Assembly (NCBI GenBank): GCA_015657535.1
Contig: JADHZB010001654.1
Span: 1-15,000, forward strand
Direction of reading: 5' to 3'
Length of the DNA stretch: 15,000 bases
DNA from: Nephromyces sp. MM_2019
Taxonomy: Eukaryota > Apicomplexa > Aconoidasida > Nephromycida
The translations under genes were made by a program, and so were the position numbers. The notes below the pieces were generated by a model that was not told the origin of the DNA, ran no database searches, and saw only the letters and a list, made by a program, of their open reading frames with translations. Of this stretch, positions 14,074 to 15,000 are shown one piece after another; the first letter of the stretch is position 1, and each line of letters starts with the position of its first letter.

Positions 14074-14149
14074 CTCAAAGTGGCGGGTTTATTTGGTGTT
14101 TCTTATAGATAAATTTTTCTTTTTGTTATTTCAAATTCCTCACATTAGT

Positions 14150-14335
14150 TGGTGACCCCCCTTTCACCCCTTTGTGATGGAAATTCCCCCCTCAAGCACT
14201 TCCTCCAGTACCCCCTCAAACAATCATCGAGCACTCGCTCAATCACCTATAAAGTACCCCCTCAAGCAATCCCTCAAGCACCCCCTCAATACCCCCCCCT
14301 CAATCCCCTCAACCCCCCCATCAACCCCCTCTGTA
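14150..14335 (+). repeat. C-rich minisatellite upstream of the gene at 14372
   Basis: CCCCCTCAA, often followed by GCA, recurs irregularly from 14150 to 14335, with C runs up to 8. It ends about 40 bp before ATG 14372 and is C-rich on the sense strand, the same placement and strand bias as the array upstream of VPS20. An ATG at 14177 is in frame with the gene, so the repeat could be translated as a P/S-rich extension, but I prefer 14372 because the coding character begins there. Confidence 0.8.
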
Positions 14336-14371
14336 TTCAGACATTCTGCAGATCTTTCATCCTCCTCCAGG

Positions 14372-14680
14372 ATGGCTGGGAATCCACAAAAACCCCCGTC
14401 AAAATCCTCCGCTGTCTTCTTTCCAGTGCCGAGATCTGCTTTCGGGGTGATTATTGATAAGATTCTCGCTACAGTGAACAAGTTCGATTCTGATGAAAGC
14501 ATTTTGATTCCTTCACTTTCATCAAACCCCAGCGAACACACGCAAGCGTATAAGAGAAATAGAGAGGAAGCCTTCGCTTCTGTGCAACCTCTTCACCCAG
14601 ATCTTAAATTCGATATTTCACTAGGTACCCCCCCTCCGTCGAAGCTTTCTAGGGTGAATCCTTTAATTAATGCTAAGCAG
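14372..14680 (+). CDS. First exon of an unrecognised gene, runs off the window
   Basis: ATG 14372 in context CCAGGATGGCT opens 103 codons ending exactly at AAGCAG|GTTTGTGTG, phase 0. The peptide begins MAGNPQKPPSKSSAVFFPVP, has a probable helix (SAFGVIIDKILATVNKFDSD), a charged middle (EHTQAYKRNREEAFASVQPL) and a Pro/Ser stretch (GTPPPSKLSRVNPLINAK). I do not recognise the domain. The frame stays open upstream through the C-rich repeat to 14174, so a longer N-terminus is formally possible. A minus-strand frame (14541-14239) overlaps but has no start or splice support. The sense-TG sequence after the donor matches introns of the other supported genes. Later exons lie beyond 15000. Confidence 0.65.
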
Positions 14681-15000
14681 GTTTGTGTGTGTGAGTGTGT
14701 GCGTGTGTGTGCTGGTGCGTATGTGTGTTGGTTTGTATTGGTAAGTGTGTGTATGTACCTGTGTGCGCGGGTGTATGTGTGTGTTGGTGTTTGTGAGTGT
14801 GTGCGTGTGTGTTGGTGTTTGTGAGTGTGTGCGTGTGTGTTGGCTTATATACTTGCCTTTTTGTTTGATTTTTTCTTACCACACTTCGTATACCATCGGG
14901 TTCATTCCTCCGTTTTATGTGCTCGTTGGTGTTTTAGTGCTTTGTGTGTGTGTCTACGTTCCCCTTGTAGTTGTGTGTGTTTTTTAAAAGACTCCAATGT
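14681..15000 (+). other. Intron 1 of the gene at 14372, truncated by the window edge
   Basis: Begins GTTTGTGTG and is TG-rich to about 14850, with two near-identical copies of GTGTTGGTGTTTGTGAGTGTGTGC about 38 bp apart (14780-14840). Pyrimidine- and TG-mixed DNA follows. No acceptor followed by a convincing open exon is seen before the end. Confidence 0.6.

Overview
This is intron-rich nuclear DNA from a eukaryote. Coding sequence comes in short exons bounded by GT/AG splice sites. Introns and intergenic DNA are saturated with (TG)n/(CA)n simple sequence. There is no bacterial operon structure, Shine-Dalgarno pattern, rRNA or recognisable tRNA. Dense microsatellites, small exons and an N-myristoylatable ESCRT-III subunit suggest a unicellular eukaryote. 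An alveolate such as a coccidian-like apicomplexan is my working guess, but the sequence alone does not prove it.

Three gene models are well supported. (1) Plus strand 2108-4272: four exons with consistent phases encode a 367-residue, very acidic, probably nuclear protein of unknown family. (2) Minus strand 9029-7102: four exons encode a complete 237-residue VPS20/CHMP6 ESCRT-III subunit. This is the only gene I can name. (3) Plus strand from 14372: a 103-codon first exon of an unrecognised gene that runs off the window.

Several weaker models rest on open frames plus splice sites with matching phases. They are a terminal exon at 281-494 (+), a three-exon chain at 5394-4572 (-), a small two-exon gene at 5363-5734 (+), a small gene at 6308-6893 (+), exons at 10991-10810 (-), 11841-11919 (+) and 12760-12287 (-), and the 3' end of a gene at 13883-14054 (+). 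Short stretches often read open on several frames and both strands here, so these are tentative.

Layout: 1-184 is a CA-rich tandem array; 495-2107 is non-genic, including a G-poor A/C-rich block; 2108-4272 is the acidic-protein gene; 4273-4571 is a TG/poly-G spacer, probably between convergent genes; 4572-6950 is a mosaic of weak exons; 7102-9029 is VPS20; 9040-9390 is a G-rich minisatellite abutting the VPS20 start; 9400-14054 is weak exons embedded in simple sequence, with several tandem duplications and hairpins; 14150-14335 is a second C-rich minisatellite abutting the gene at 14372.

The patterns most worth following are: a dispersed palindrome TGTACRTACA (8 exact cores, some extended to 14-16 bp); sense-strand C-rich minisatellites directly upstream of two unrelated start codons in opposite orientations; TG-richness of the sense strand of introns, which flips with gene direction; and hairpins whose loops are 10-nt alternating purine-pyrimidine tracts. 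I see no functional pathway linking the genes.
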